Part shown: positions 25,613 to 37,750 of the stretch, piece by piece
Layout: each line of letters begins with the position of its first letter
How positions within the stretch are numbered: the stretch's first letter is position 1
Assembly (NCBI RefSeq): GCF_009730915.1
Contig: NC_052490.1
Coordinates: 32,550,625 to 32,614,624, forward strand
DNA from: Dioscorea cayenensis subsp. rotundata
Lineage: Eukaryota > Streptophyta > Magnoliopsida > Dioscoreales > Dioscoreaceae
Length of the DNA stretch: 64,000 bases
Direction: 5' to 3'
The notes under the pieces: generated by a model
The model's database searches: none
The model's input: the letters and a program-made list of their open reading frames with translations, nothing else
Told to the model about the DNA's origin: nothing
Position numbers and translations under genes: made by a program

Positions 25613-25722
25613 GAATTTATTGATCTTTACTGGTTATGGATTAGGAAGACTTTTCTTTGTCATCATCAAAGAAAGACAGAACTGACTTGTCTGTTAAGTA
25701 TTCATTCGGTTCTACTGAACAA

Positions 25723-28170
25723 ATGGAGGATGAAGGTGGGCTCGAGCTAAGATTGGGTCTTTCTTGTGGTGGATCATCGGGAAAATCTAAATGCAAAGAC
25801 CGTCCATCTGATACTAAACCCGAGGAAGGAAGTAGTAGTAAAGGTGGGAACATGAATGCTTCCGATGCCTCATTTAAGAATTTCTTCCAGGCAGATGTTC
25901 AGAATAAAGATCAGGACAGGAAGCAAAAACAAGATAGTTTCTGGACCGACCTTGGAAAATGCCCTGCTCCTGCAACTGATAATGCTACTGGTGTGCATGG
26001 GAATTTATCTCAGTTTGGAAGGCGCCAAGATTTATGGGCTTCAAATAGTAAGACAACTGATGACGATGAAGAGAAATCAGGGTCAAGCAAGCGTAAATCT
26101 CCATTTGAAGAGGGTAACCTTCAAAAGAAGCATGAAAGGGCCGTTGAATATGCTGACTCAGTTTCTAAAAGTCCAATTGGTGTTACCATGAAAAATTCTC
26201 GTGTTTCATTTACTACAGATGATGGTTCCACCGGTGAAAATGAGGATATTGCAGAGTCAGAAGCAGAAGGCTCAAACTCCTGGTCAGTTCCACCACATGA
26301 TGATAGTGCCAAGTGCTCTGACATTCCAAAGTACACTGATAAGCATGCTTTAAAGGACCCTGCTTTGACTGGGTCCCAAATGCAGAAAGGATCCTGCACC
26401 TCAGGCACTGAATCCACCAGTGAACTCGGAAAGGGACCATATGGGATGCCAATGCAATTTCAACCTCTAAATGTCACGACAGTGCCTTATCCAGTACCAG
26501 TTAAGGTACCAGCTCCTGTTAATGCACCCAATACAACAGGATTCCCTTCACCTTGTGTCATGCAACTGATGCCCTTGCAAATAATGAGGCGCCCCATGGT
26601 CCAGGCAATGAGCGCTAGCAACCCCACAGCTTGCTTTTTGGTTATTCACATGTACAACTTCCAACACTTGAAAACCAATTCTTCCTGGGCATTTGGTTCT
26701 CAGCCTCAACTTGTGTCCTCTTTCCCTGGAAGGACTGATGGTGCGTCTAATTCTGTGCATGCTGAAGATGATATGAAGATATCTCATGGTAAATCTTCTC
26801 TTCTCTAAGTTCAATATCCCCATTGAACATTTACTTTGTTGTTAGCAAATAGATATGCGATTGTCCATCATCAAATCATGTTCATGTTCTTCTATTAGGA
26901 AATATATATGTTTTACTTACATGAAAGTGGAAGGATTTAAGAGTTCATTCATTCAGGAGAATGCTGCATTACATGCTGTTGAATCTTGCTTCTCACAAGT
27001 CAATTGTCATTTTTAGTCTTGGAAAGGGAAATATTCTGTCATAAAGAAATGCTTAGCCTGATGATTGGCTTGATCATGGAACTCGTTAAAATTAATGAAT
27101 TTTTGGTGTATACAGTAGATCGTGGATATGTCCTTGAGCTAGGTTTTTATTATTAAACCTCTAAAAGTGGCATAAAAGATTTGAAATGATAATAAAAAAC
27201 AGCAATTTAGCCACATGACTCAACTTACCAAAACTTACGGGGATACCTGGTTCTCTGCCATATTAAGAATAATACACTGGCTTTTGAAGGTATTTAAGAA
27301 TAAAGAGTATGAATTAAGCTGACCCTACACAGGGCAAGGTCCTGGATTTATACAGGTTACAACAGAGGATACCTGGTTATGTTAAGATACAACTATATAA
27401 AGTAACTATCTAATCAGGAGGCTAGTCTGATAACATAATATCATATAGATACATATGTTAATATTGTAATATATCTAGCAATCATAATTGATTCGTGGAG
27501 GATGGTCCTAGCCAAGGTCTTGTCAATACCTGTGATTCTATATTGCTTGAGTTATCATGAAGTTTCCAGATGTATGCATTACCACAGCTTCATTAAACAA
27601 CATTAGGCATGATCATATAATTCCTTAAACTTATTTGAGTTTATGCTTTATATTTTCCTTTGGTTTTTTGTACTAGGTCCAACTTCATCTAGAGTGGCAA
27701 GCGGTTCAGCAGCAAATTTAACGTACAGCACATTGGATGCCATGAAAGGTAGTGGTGCAAAGCATGCTGGAGAGGCTTCCGCATATCAAGGTGAATCTGA
27801 AGGAAAGGGAAACAGTATAATCTTTAAGCCTAAGGAGACAAATAGTCAACATGTTGGGGAAGGCTTTGCTCAGGAAGGTTCTGCTATAAGACCTGGTATC
27901 GCACCGAATGTGAAATTTGGAGGTTCTGGTTCTTATCCGGATCTTCCATGGGTCTCAACCACAGGATCAGGCCCGAATGGTAAAACTATTTCTGGCGTCA
28001 CCTACAAATACAACAAAGATCAAATAAAGATTGTGTGTGCTTGCCATGGGACTCACATGACTCCCGAAGAGTTTGTTCAGCATGCCAATGCAGATGCCCC
28101 AGTTTTAGAAAATAACACTGGCTTAGGAACAATTTCAAGCAGCAATCCAGCAGCCTCAGCTCACAGTTGA
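25723..28170 (+). CDS. NINJA: NINJA, adaptor between JAZ repressors and TOPLESS
   Basis: Two exons (25723-26788 and 27677-28170, GT-AG) join to 520 codons (519 aa). The start at MEDEGGLELRLGL puts the EAR motif (LxLxL type, recruits TOPLESS co-repressors) at the N-terminus as in other NINJA proteins; in-frame sequence upstream has no ATG. A basic KRKSPFEE stretch and the conserved block TTDDGSTGENEDIAESEAEG (NINJA_B) follow. The second exon holds the C-terminal domain: KFGGSG, LPWVSTTGSGPNGKTISGVT, IKIVCACHGTHMTPEEF, which binds the TIFY motif of JAZ proteins. NINJA acts in the nucleus to repress jasmonate-responsive genes. One oddity is that between about 26635 and 26676 the conserved FGYSxVQLPTLE peptide lies in another frame, implying a -1 and a +1 change that cancel. 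The gene otherwise looks functional. Confidence 0.93.
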
Positions 28171-29214
28171 TTTCAAGAGACCCAAAAAGCTGAACCAGGT
28201 ATTTCATGAAACATTGTTGTTCAGTAACTTGACAAAAGCAGTGCTGTGCTGTCGAAGGCATAAATCACCATGATAGTTTCTCAGATGTTTATTTCCTTAA
28301 ATTGTCAGTTATTTTTCTCTTTGGCTTCAGTTTCTTCAAACACTGTGCCGATTTAGTTTTTATGTGGTATTTTGACAGATGACTGTAAGCTGCTGAAGTC
28401 ATTTTACTCCTTGTCAAATTTTCAGTTTATGACTCTGTAAACCACATTACAATCTGAGTATCAACTAGCTAGGTTGCTTTTTAACAGTGTATGTTTTACT
28501 CTTGGCCATAAAAATAGTAACTCATTGCTAGATGACAGTGAAAGCATTATCAAGTAAATTTCATCCTTTTTGAAATGCAGATTGATTGATCAGCTAAGTT
28601 GAGGATTATAATTAAGGTAGGGCCTGGTAGATATTGGAATTGCAGCTATATGGTCTCATCTATGGATCCTATCTCCTCTTATTGTGTTCTTGTGTAAAAC
28701 ATTTCTATGCATTCATTCTCCCTGTGGTTAGCTGATGTGAAGCTAGCTGATGCTTAATGTGAGTTTTGCAGCAATCTTGTACATTGTTTTTTTTACTCAG
28801 TTAGCCTTTCATTATCATAAGAGATGACACATTATTTGATAAAGATATTGTGTCAAACTCAACAATATTTTTCCCAATTTCTTAATTGAAAGCCAGTGAT
28901 TGAGTTTATTTGACTGAAAAGTTTAAGATAGGAGGATAGGATATTTGCTTCTTATTCGTGATAATACATATGTATTGGAATTGAAATGGATTGGTTGTTG
29001 TCACTGATTTTCAATTCTACATTTAAATAAACGCTAATTACTTGCATTGTCAGTAACCACATAATTATTATTAATATATCCAAGAGTCTCCGAATCACAC
29101 ACACTTGCACAAGATTACCAAGATATTCACTTTGACAGTCAACACAGTTACACTATGGAGACTGGAGTGCATTAAAAGACCGCATTAAATGACAAACCAA
29201 TGAAACTAATTTAG

Positions 29215-29254
<40 letters not shown>

Positions 29255-29356
29255 TTTTAAAATGAAAAATACGTTCATTTTAGCTGACAGAAACATGTGC
29301 GTTTATTTTAACCAACATCATACAAAACCCAAATCAAATGAAGATGCCCACATGCA
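28171..29356. other. NINJA 3' UTR and spacer to the UGT array
   Basis: The first 400-600 bases after the NINJA stop are moderately AT-rich and probably 3' UTR. A possible 3' UTR intron (donor near 28198, acceptor near 28580) can be drawn but is unsupported. An (ATT)n microsatellite spans 29217-29251. Positions 29310-29345 resemble the sequence just below UGT copy B (39375-39415). Confidence 0.45.
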
Positions 29357-30890
29357 TCAATTGGGGAGCATGACTTCCTTAACTACCTTCTCCAAGTCAA
29401 CCAAAGATTGGCCACCAATCTGACAAGCCTTTAATGCACACTCCTTCCACTCCATGGCCTTCTTCCTCATCTCACTCCCTTTCTCACCACCCATCATCTC
29501 CCTCACCACCTTCTCCACCTCTCCTCTCTCCACACCACTCCCTATCTCCATCCCCACTCCCCATTCCCTGCAAGCAAACCTGCAGTTCGTCGGCTGCTCC
29601 GCAAAGAACGGCCACGAGATCATCGGCACACCGCCGGACAAACTTTCCAACGTGGAGTTCCAACCATTATGTGTCAAAAAGCCTCCAACCGCTGCATGCT
29701 CCAGAACCACCTCTTGAGGACACCAACTCACAATCAAACCTCTTTCTCTTGTCTCCTCCAAAAACTCTTCCATGTCATCACCTGAGTAATTCTTCTCCTT
29801 AACAAGATCAGACCTTAGCACCCACAAAAAATCACATTTGCTATTGGCAAGCCCCCATGCAAACTCCACCAACTGATCTTTGCTTAGCACTGTAATACTA
29901 CCAAAGTTAACATACAACACTGAAGCTCTATCCTTTTTATCTAACCAGTCCAAGCAAGTAGTGTCTTCTTTCCATAGGTTTGAGCTGAGAGATGAAACAG
30001 GGCCACTGGGGACGTTGTGTTTGGAAAGGAGGAATAGAGGGCCAATGGTGTAGATTGGAATGGTTAACATGGAACGCAGGGAGTTCAGCACTGTTGGCTC
30101 TAGTTCTTCAATGGTGTTAATGATGATGGCAGAGCCTTGTGTGGCTCTTTGAGCTTCAGTACCTGTGAAGTTTAGCAGGATTTCATTAGGGTTGGTTGTG
30201 CGGATGAAGGTGGGAAAAGTCTCTTAACCGTATGTCCTTCATCCCTGGCACAGACGGTACTGGAGTGTCTAGATATCCATCACTGAGTTTACCTTCATCT
30301 TCATTTTACAAAGTCAATATTGTTACCAAGTATAAAAATAGATAAATTTATTCTAACTATCTATCTGAGAAGAGAAAAATTAAGATACCTAGGAGAGGGA
30401 TAAGGCCATCTTTGAAGAGCTGCTGGAAATGGAGGTAGCACATGAAGCCACAAGCACTAGTAGTCCAGAGTAACACAACAGGGATGCCAAGCTCCTTAGC
30501 AGCATCAACACTGAAAGTCATGAAACCACCGGAAACAATACAAGAAACAGTAGGTTTGTTCTGGTTAAGTTTGTGAATGATATGAAGTAAAGGAGAGAGA
30601 CAAGTGGTAGAAGTGGAAGCACAAAGAGATGGGATGTCTTGGGTGACGTTGAGCTCTCCAGAGGGAGGAAGGCCGTCGGGGATGGTGGTGAAGTTGAAGT
30701 CATCGGCGGCGAGGAGGGCGGCGGGGCCTTGGGAGGAGAGAAAACGGTTGTGGTTGTACTCGGTGTTGACGAAGGTGATGTGGAAGCCATGGGAGTGGAT
30801 GAGCTTGGCAAGGTGGAGCATGGGGGCTATATGGCCTTGTGCTGGGAATGGGATACATACTGCATGGGGTTTCTCTGCTTGTGCTTCCAT
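29357..30890 (-). pseudogene. UGT85-like UDP-glycosyltransferase, copy A, single frameshift
   Basis: This is a family 1 UDP-sugar-dependent glycosyltransferase that would glycosylate small molecules in the cytosol. Exon 1 is 30890-30389 and exon 2 is 30298-29357, with the single GT-AG intron typical of the UGT85 type. The start [20 protein letters not shown] places the catalytic His at residue 20. The C-terminal PSPG box runs from WCPQEVVLEHAAVGGFLTHN through GWNSTLESL to WPFFAEQ, with the sugar-contacting Gln at its end. The joined reading would give 480 aa, normal length. One extra base in the gggaaaag run (30212-30219) shifts the frame after RDF; copy B is in frame there. Every other segment is open, so a recent null allele or a sequencing indel are both possible. 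Confidence 0.85.
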
Positions 30891-32600
30891 CTTTGTGTTG
30901 GTTTGGTGATGGGGTATAGGATTCATATGGTGTTATTTATGAAGGTTCTTGGGGAACCATTAGTTGAGCTTGACTCTTTTGTCTTCAGTTCACCACAAAC
31001 ATGTTTTCCTTGCTTGTACGAATCAATAATATTATTGAAGGGCCCTTAAAGATCTGGCTGTAAATGATTGAAACTTTTTAGAGGTACTGTCATCTTTAAT
31101 TGTTAGACTATGATACCGTTAGATGATTAAGTCATCTCATAAATTCATTTAACTCTTACTTATGAAACTATCTTCATTAATAGTTATTCTATAAAATGAA
31201 GCTCACAATCAACTTATTAAACTCCTATTTATTAAATTATTTTTTTTACTATAATTATTTAACAAAATTTTAAATATTATTAATAAAATAATTAAATAAT
31301 ATATTTTTAAAAATTATAATACAAAATAAATATTTAAAATAATTTAAAATATTAAAAAATATTAAATTACTATATTATTTTGAAAAAAATAATTTATTTG
31401 TGATGATAAAAATAAAAATTAAAGATGTGGTCCCATTATTTTTAATTTAAAAAAAAAAATAATGGGGCCCACTCATTGAGCTTTTGGTGGCTACCAAACG
31501 TTCAGTGGCCGGCGTTAAACCCTCTTTATGGAGGGTTTACCGTTTCATTGTTTATTGAACCCCATTAAACCCCCACTAAAGATGCTAAGAGTCCATTAGA
31601 ATTGAAAATAATGATTTGTTGGGAGTTGCACTTGCACATGACCATAAAAATAATACTTTGTGACTGACTAAGGTCGGTCAAATCTTTTGGAAAATCTAAG
31701 GTCAGCGGAATGGGAATATGAGGATGGGGATGGAAAAGGAGAAGTGGATACGGATGGGGATTGGGATATAAATAAAAAAGAGATGTGAACAAAAGTAATG
31801 TCTCATTGGAAGGGATGTGGATAGGAATAAGAGAGGGTATAGAGAAAAATTTTAATAAAATTATTTTTATACCCTCTAATTGTAAAAAAAAAATTATTAA
31901 ATGACTCCAATTTTTATAATTTTTTTTTAAATAAATTAATTATATTTAAGGATAACTAATTTTTTAATTTATAAAATAATTTAAACAAAATTATTCATTT
32001 TAATTATTATAATTAAATATTTTAAATAAAAATCCACTTTAATTATTATACATTTTTATTATAATAATTAAAATAATTAATTCATTTAAGAATTAACCAA
32101 TTTAATTTCTATAATTAAATATTAAATTAAATAATAAATTTTAACTACATTTTTACTACTTTTTTATGTAAGATAAAATAGACAAAATTTTTACTTTCCT
32201 AAAATAATTTCATGATAATATTTTTTTATTTAATTATGATAATTAAATATTTTAATGACATAAATTAATTTAATTAAAAGTGATTTAATTATAGGATGTA
32301 TTTAATTTAAGAGTGATTTAATTATAGGAAGTATTGGATATATTATAAAAATAATTTTTTTATTTATTCAGGGTAAAATGGTAATTAAAAGGCAAGGAAT
32401 ACTCATGTCCCTCAAAATTCGGGGCATGAGCAATCCAGATTTTGAGGGGATGAAGTCCCCCTCAATCCCATCCCCTACCCCATTGGTGCATGCTCAAACA
32501 TGGGCATGCACATGCCACAAGGATTGATTACCATTCCTTGGGATCAATCCTTGCATCCAAATAAGTGTATTTTTAGACCTTGATAATTTAATTTTTTAGT
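30891..32600. other. AT-rich intergenic DNA upstream of UGT copy A
   Basis: The first few hundred bases should contain the copy A promoter. The sequence from 31200 to 32350 is extremely AT-rich. Two short GC-richer patches (31440-31580 with 'ggggcccactcattgagc'; 32390-32570 with 'aatcccatcccctacccc') look like transposon debris, but I cannot define ends. Confidence 0.4.
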
Positions 32601-32639
32601 TAATTGATTAATTTTTATTAAATTACACAACACCTTATC

Positions 32640-33048
32640 TCTCTCATGTCTTTCATTACTTCACTAATACTCTGGACTCGGTTAGCCATACGGAGCTCAT
32701 TGAGGTTAGGAGAGTTTTTCCTATGCCCAGTCTACCTCACGGCTGCTCATCGAGGTTGGGAGAGCCCATCCAGCGCCCGATTTTCCTTACAACTACTCTA
32801 TGATGCCATGCAAGCATAGGTGAGCTAGCTCATCCTCTTGGAAAGCCACACACAACCATGTTAGGAGGCTCGGCCAACTTACCCCAAACCCAAGGAGGCC
32901 CGAGAAAAAGGGTAAGGGGCCGGGCTCATTCATGCCAATGAATTTGTTAAGGGCTACCTAAGCTCATAAGGGTGAGGTAAGCTTAAGGTTGAATAGGCCC
33001 TTGAGGTTAGAGTGAGCCTCATAGTCTTAGTGAGGACAAGCTTGGAGA
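32640..33048. other. GC-richer repetitive tract, left of the copia insertion
   Basis: This stretch is full of 'gagctcat', 'gtgagc' and 'gaggtt' words and is clearly less AT-rich than the surroundings. The same texture continues at 36478-36835 on the other side of the copia element, so the element inserted into a roughly 770-bp older unit. I do not recognise its family and see no open frame. Confidence 0.5.
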
Positions 33049-33578
33049 TGTTGGGTTTTGGGCCACACATCATGTAGGGATCTAATGATATATGTGCACA
33101 AGTTGTGTAGAAGTACACAAATAACATTTATAATTGTGCATATCTTATTATATTTAGTTTTGAATGGACCCAATTGAGATGATCTAAATTAAATTTTGGA
33201 TAGGGTCCTAATTATCTAAACTAGATGTGTGGATTTAAATAATAATAATGTGATGTGCAGAATTCTTGGGGGCAAAATCTTCAAGTCTTTGATGTGCAGA
33301 CTTATATTTAGTTCCATAAATATTTCTTATAAATAGGGTGTGGTCCTTGACTGAGCACGCAACGATCTGAAATTTAGAATTAGGTTTTTCTGAGTTCTTA
33401 TTTCCCTCTCTGCGTCTGATCAGTTAGAAGAACTACAAGATCTAATCATCAGCATCAATGGATTCAAGTGTAAGTATGCTTCCGCTAAATTTATGTTGTT
33501 CCCAAATAATTTCCAATCAAAAAGATCCTGACTTTTCATAGGGATTATTCCCATTGTGAAATTCATCTAATTCCATCA
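33049..33578 (+). repeat. 5' LTR of the copia-type element
   Basis: The 530-bp repeat pairs with 35941-36477. A likely promoter core lies near 'cttataaatagggtgtggtcc' (about 33330), present in both LTRs. It ends at ttccatca. Confidence 0.88.
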
Positions 33579-34908
33579 AGTGGTACTAGAGCGATCTTGC
33601 TTTGGAATTATTTGGGAATAATTAGATTTTTTGAATTAAATCATAATGTTTGAATTTATTAATTTATATATATAATTTGGTTTGCATGTTTGGGCCAGTT
33701 TGCATGCTAATATAAAATTAAATTGTATATACGGCGATCACAGTGTAGAAGTTAGTTGAGTTCGTTAATATATATGTATGTGTGTGATTAGTGTGATAAT
33801 TACTTGTTGATTAGATATCCATATATACGTTAAATTTAATTTGGTTTTTAATCTCATGAGAATCCTTCAAAGATTTTGAAAATCACTAGTTAATTTATAT
33901 AATCATATTTATTAATATATAATATGATTTTCATGGATGTGGGCCCTCTGGTATTTGTCGGAGGCTAAGACATGCAAAGTTATTGATCACAAGAGTGTTT
34001 AGGGCCATTAAATTAAAGTTATCGGCTTCAATTTGAGTGTTTTTCCACATATTGCAGGATAGCTTATTAATTTGTCTACAAGTTGATTATCTGCAGACTA
34101 TATATATAATTTTGGTTTAATTTTATGTTTCTCCCACTAAAGGATTAATTTGCATAATTAAGGATTTATGTTATGCTAATTGTTTTTTTATTTTAGAGAT
34201 CACAAGGGTGTTATTATATGTTAATTTATATTTATATTGATTAAATTAATTTTTTATGATTATCCCAATCAAAGTTCTGGAATATATTTAATATTTTATA
34301 CCAATTTAAAATTCACTTTGATTTTAGTTAGGATAACATTTGAATTTTAATTTAATTATTGAGGATTCATTTGAGATTATTATGAATTTAATTTTTGTTC
34401 ATGATTATAAAGTTATTTTAATAATCATTAGGAAGATAACAACTTAGAGTTGCTTTTATAAGCTTTTTTTGGGTATTTACTGCAATTGATAGAAACAACA
34501 TCGTCACCAAAGTGACCTATGTTGTGAAAACCTTTTGTTTGAAAATAACCATAGTATTAGTGCATGTTTATTCTTATGCAGACAACACGTCAGCCCAAAG
34601 AAAGGCTATTGTCTAGCAGAAATTTATTTGCATATGTGGTAATTAGTTTTTTATAGTTATAAAATGTATGTTGTGAGTATTTAGTCACCCCAAAGGAAGG
34701 CTTTGTACTTGATTGGATCTTACTATAAAACTTGATTATTACAACAAGCTAATCACTAGTAAATTGAATCTCTGTACAAAGACTAAATTTGATATCACTC
34801 GATTAGCTTGAAGATGGGTTGTTGTTATTTGTATATTATGATTATTAGACCTCTGGTTAATTAATTATGAGCTAATAATTGGTTATTGCTCTCTGTAAAA
34901 TAGTCATC

Positions 34909-35400
34909 ATGAGTGTTAATAAGCTGTTTGCTACACTCAATGGCATTCCCATGCTTAATGGCTCAAATTTTAAGGTTTGGAAAGCTAAAGTAACACTCGT
35001 TTTGGGATGTATATATGGATATAGACTATGCGTTAAAGGAATCATGTCCCGCACATCTGATAGATCAAAGCTCCATTCATGACAAGAATCTTTGAGAGGT
35101 GGGAGTGGTCTAACCGTATCGGTCTAATGATCATGAAGAATACAATCCTGGAGGTTTTTTTTTTCAGGACACTATGTTTGAGGAAAAAGATATTTAGCAA
35201 TTCTTCGACACCCTGGAATACTGCTTTATAAGAAGTGATAAGGTGGAGACTAGTGCTACCCTGAGGAAACTAGTCTCTATGAGATATAAGGGTAAGGAAT
35301 ATACAGGAGTAGTCCTCGATATGTGTCATCTAGCTAGGAAATTAAAGGGCTTGAAAATTGAGACGACAAAGAAAAGAGAGTTTAGAGTGGTTCTGTGAAT
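34909..35400 (+). pseudogene. Decayed copia gag
   Basis: The frame opens with MSVNKLFATLNGIPMLNGSN and then FKVWKAKV, the N-terminal signature of plant copia-type Gag. After stops and shifts it continues near 35220 with SDKVETSATLRKLVSMRYKG and LARKLKGLKIE. No zinc knuckle or pol follows. Confidence 0.7.
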
Positions 35401-35940
35401 ATTGAGCTTATAGGAATAAACTCCATTATTGTGGATCTACTTGCATGAGCGCCTATAGTTTTCAACAAGCATGTTGCTTATATGGTTGACATTAGTAAAG
35501 ATGCTTTAATTAGTGGGAGTTTATATTTAGTTAGCTTAATATTTGTATTAATGTCATGACATTTGTAATAGATTTTATGGAAAATTTTAGATTATTCATT
35601 GTTTTACTCTGAACTATGATCTCATGATGTTTGTAAAGTTGGACCAGTTGAAAATAGACAAGCGTAGATCACATTGGCTTGTAATTTCCATGCTACAGAT
35701 CCACACTTGATCTATGTCATTAGTTAAGTCGGTATATGTGATCATTGTGGATTTAGTTGCATTATACTGGCGACGACTGACCCTTTGTTCCATGTATGGA
35801 TGAGGCTGATGGACGAGGCTGATGGACGAGATTGATTTAGGTAATTTTTCAGTTGTGATCACATTTTGGTTGTTGATGGTAATTTATACACAATTTTTTA
35901 ATTCTCGAAGGTGCATGATTGTATGGTCCAAGTGGGAGAT

Positions 35941-36477
35941 TGTTGGGTTTTGGACCACACATCATGTAGGGATCTAAGGATATATGTGCACAAGTTGTGT
36001 AGACATACACAAATAACATTTATAATTGTGTATATCTTATCATATTTAGTTTTGAATGGACCCAATTGAGGTGATCTAAATTAAAGTTTGGATATGATCC
36101 TAATTATCTAAACTAGATGTGTGGATTTATATAATTATAATGTGATGTGTAGAATTCCTGGGGGCAAAATCGTCAAGTCTATGATGGGCAGACTTGTAAT
36201 TAGTTCCATAAAAATTTCTTATAAATAGGGTGTGGTCCCTGACTGAGCACGCAACGATCTGAGATTCAGAATTAGGTTTTTCTGAATTAGGGTTCCCATT
36301 TTCTCTCTCTGCGTGTGATCAATTAGAAGAACCACAAGACCCAATCATCATCATCAATGGATTCAAGTATAGGTACGTTTTTGCTAAATTTATGTTGTTT
36401 CCAAATAATTTCCAATCAAGAAGATTCTGGCTTTTCATAGGGATTATTTTCATTGTGAAATTCATCAAGTTCCATCA
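35941..36477 (+). repeat. 3' LTR of the copia-type element
   Basis: The 537-bp repeat matches the left LTR along its whole length with scattered substitutions and small indels (for example an extra 'ttagggttcccattt' part). It starts immediately after the polypurine tract. Confidence 0.88.
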
Positions 36478-36835
36478 GGAGGGGCATGCGAGTGTTCCTA
36501 GGGTTGGAGCAAGCGTGCTTGACCATGACAAGCTTATTAGGTGGAGCAAACTCATAGCTAAGAGCTCTTAGGGTTGAGACAAGCCTACCCTACTGGGTAA
36601 GCTTACCTTGACCTCAAACTCATCTTGACCTTAGGAGGCTGAGGGCTCCTAAGTAGGCTCACCTAGCTAATGCGAGCGTTGATGAGCTCACCAAGTTAGA
36701 GTTTAGCCTGTCCTAGCTTAGTGAGACTCCGGGAACTCATTAGAGAAGCGAGATTAGGATTGAGTAAGCCCTAGAGGTCAGAGCAAGTGAGCTAGCCGAA
36801 TGAGCTCTATGGGACAAGACAAGGGTATAATATAT
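36478..36835. other. GC-richer repetitive tract, right of the copia insertion
   Basis: This continues the texture of 32640-33048, with repeated 'gctcacc', 'gagctc' and 'ttgagt' words, and ends at an (AT)n tract (36830-36850). Family unknown. Confidence 0.45.
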
Positions 36836-37705
36836 ATATATATATATATTCATGGTAAATCATAAATTTTTAGAGAATTTCGATAAAGATTTATTAGATA
36901 AAAAAAAACTTTGTAAGGATCTAAAAAGGATATTTGAAAATTTGTAAGAATTATTATAATTATAAAGTAATTTTTAATTAGAATTGTAAAAAGATTGCTA
37001 GCATTAGATTAAAAGGTTCTAATTAAAGTTGATTTAATTAATATAAATTAAAATAAATGTTTACCAATTCAAACTGCTATTTAATTAATTAATATGATAT
37101 TAGTATTAATATCATATATTGAAAAAAATCCCAATTATTTGTTATCTTCAAGTTTTTTTTTGATAGGTCATTCTCCAAATAAATGATGGGAATCTCTATT
37201 CTCTACTGAAGTTAAAAATAAAAAAATTAAAATAATAATAATGATGATCCTATTCACATCAACAATTAAAAAAAAAAATTGATGTGATCCCCTTCACATC
37301 AATGATGAACTATCCTAGTGAAATGTCCTTGCCACAGGCCCACAATCATTCAAAGTAACGTACGTTTATGTTTTTGTACTCTTTTACGCTAATTAATATT
37401 TAGCATGTTAATGAGAACAAATGACATGGCTGTTGGAAAAAATGAAAATAATAATAATAATAATAATAATTCTTGGGTCCTGAATAATTACAATGAAAAA
37501 ATGACCAACATGGGTTTCATCTCAGCTCTGTCTTCAACTCTGGCTCATGCCATTTTGAATTAGTTCTTTTTCTAAATTATTTTAGAAGTGTCAATGTATC
37601 TTATTCTATGAAATAGATATTTTTGAGTCTGATAGCCTTTGTATCCTTACTTGTCCTTTCTATGTAATCTTATTTTTTTTTTAATAAATTTATAATTAAT
37701 CTATT

Positions 37706-37750
<45 letters not shown>

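Larger units (their letters stand above)
33049..36477 (+). mobile_element. Non-autonomous Ty1/copia-type LTR retrotransposon
   Basis: Two direct repeats of about 530 bp, each starting TGTTGGG and ending CA, bracket 2.36 kb. A primer binding site (tggtactagagc at 33581-33592) two bases after the left LTR is close to the initiator Met-tRNA type. A polypurine tract (aagtgggaga) precedes the right LTR. Flanking 5-mers ggaga and ggagg suggest a target duplication with one change. The internal part has only a decayed gag; no protease, integrase or reverse transcriptase is visible. The LTRs differ at many sites, so insertion is not recent. Confidence 0.85.

Noticed and set aside
25657..25722. Extended NINJA start 22 codons upstream
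   Set aside because: The first codon is TTG; there is no in-frame ATG, and the family starts just before the EAR motif, at 25723.
29434..29802. Plus-strand Ser/Pro-rich frames opposite the UGT genes (also 39426-39871, 30604-31049 and 40711-41039)
   Set aside because: They are antisense shadows of the UGT exons and vary between copies as expected for shadows.
31060..31600. Possible MITE with end 'cccccactaaagatgc'
   Set aside because: I could not find a convincing inverted partner or target duplication.
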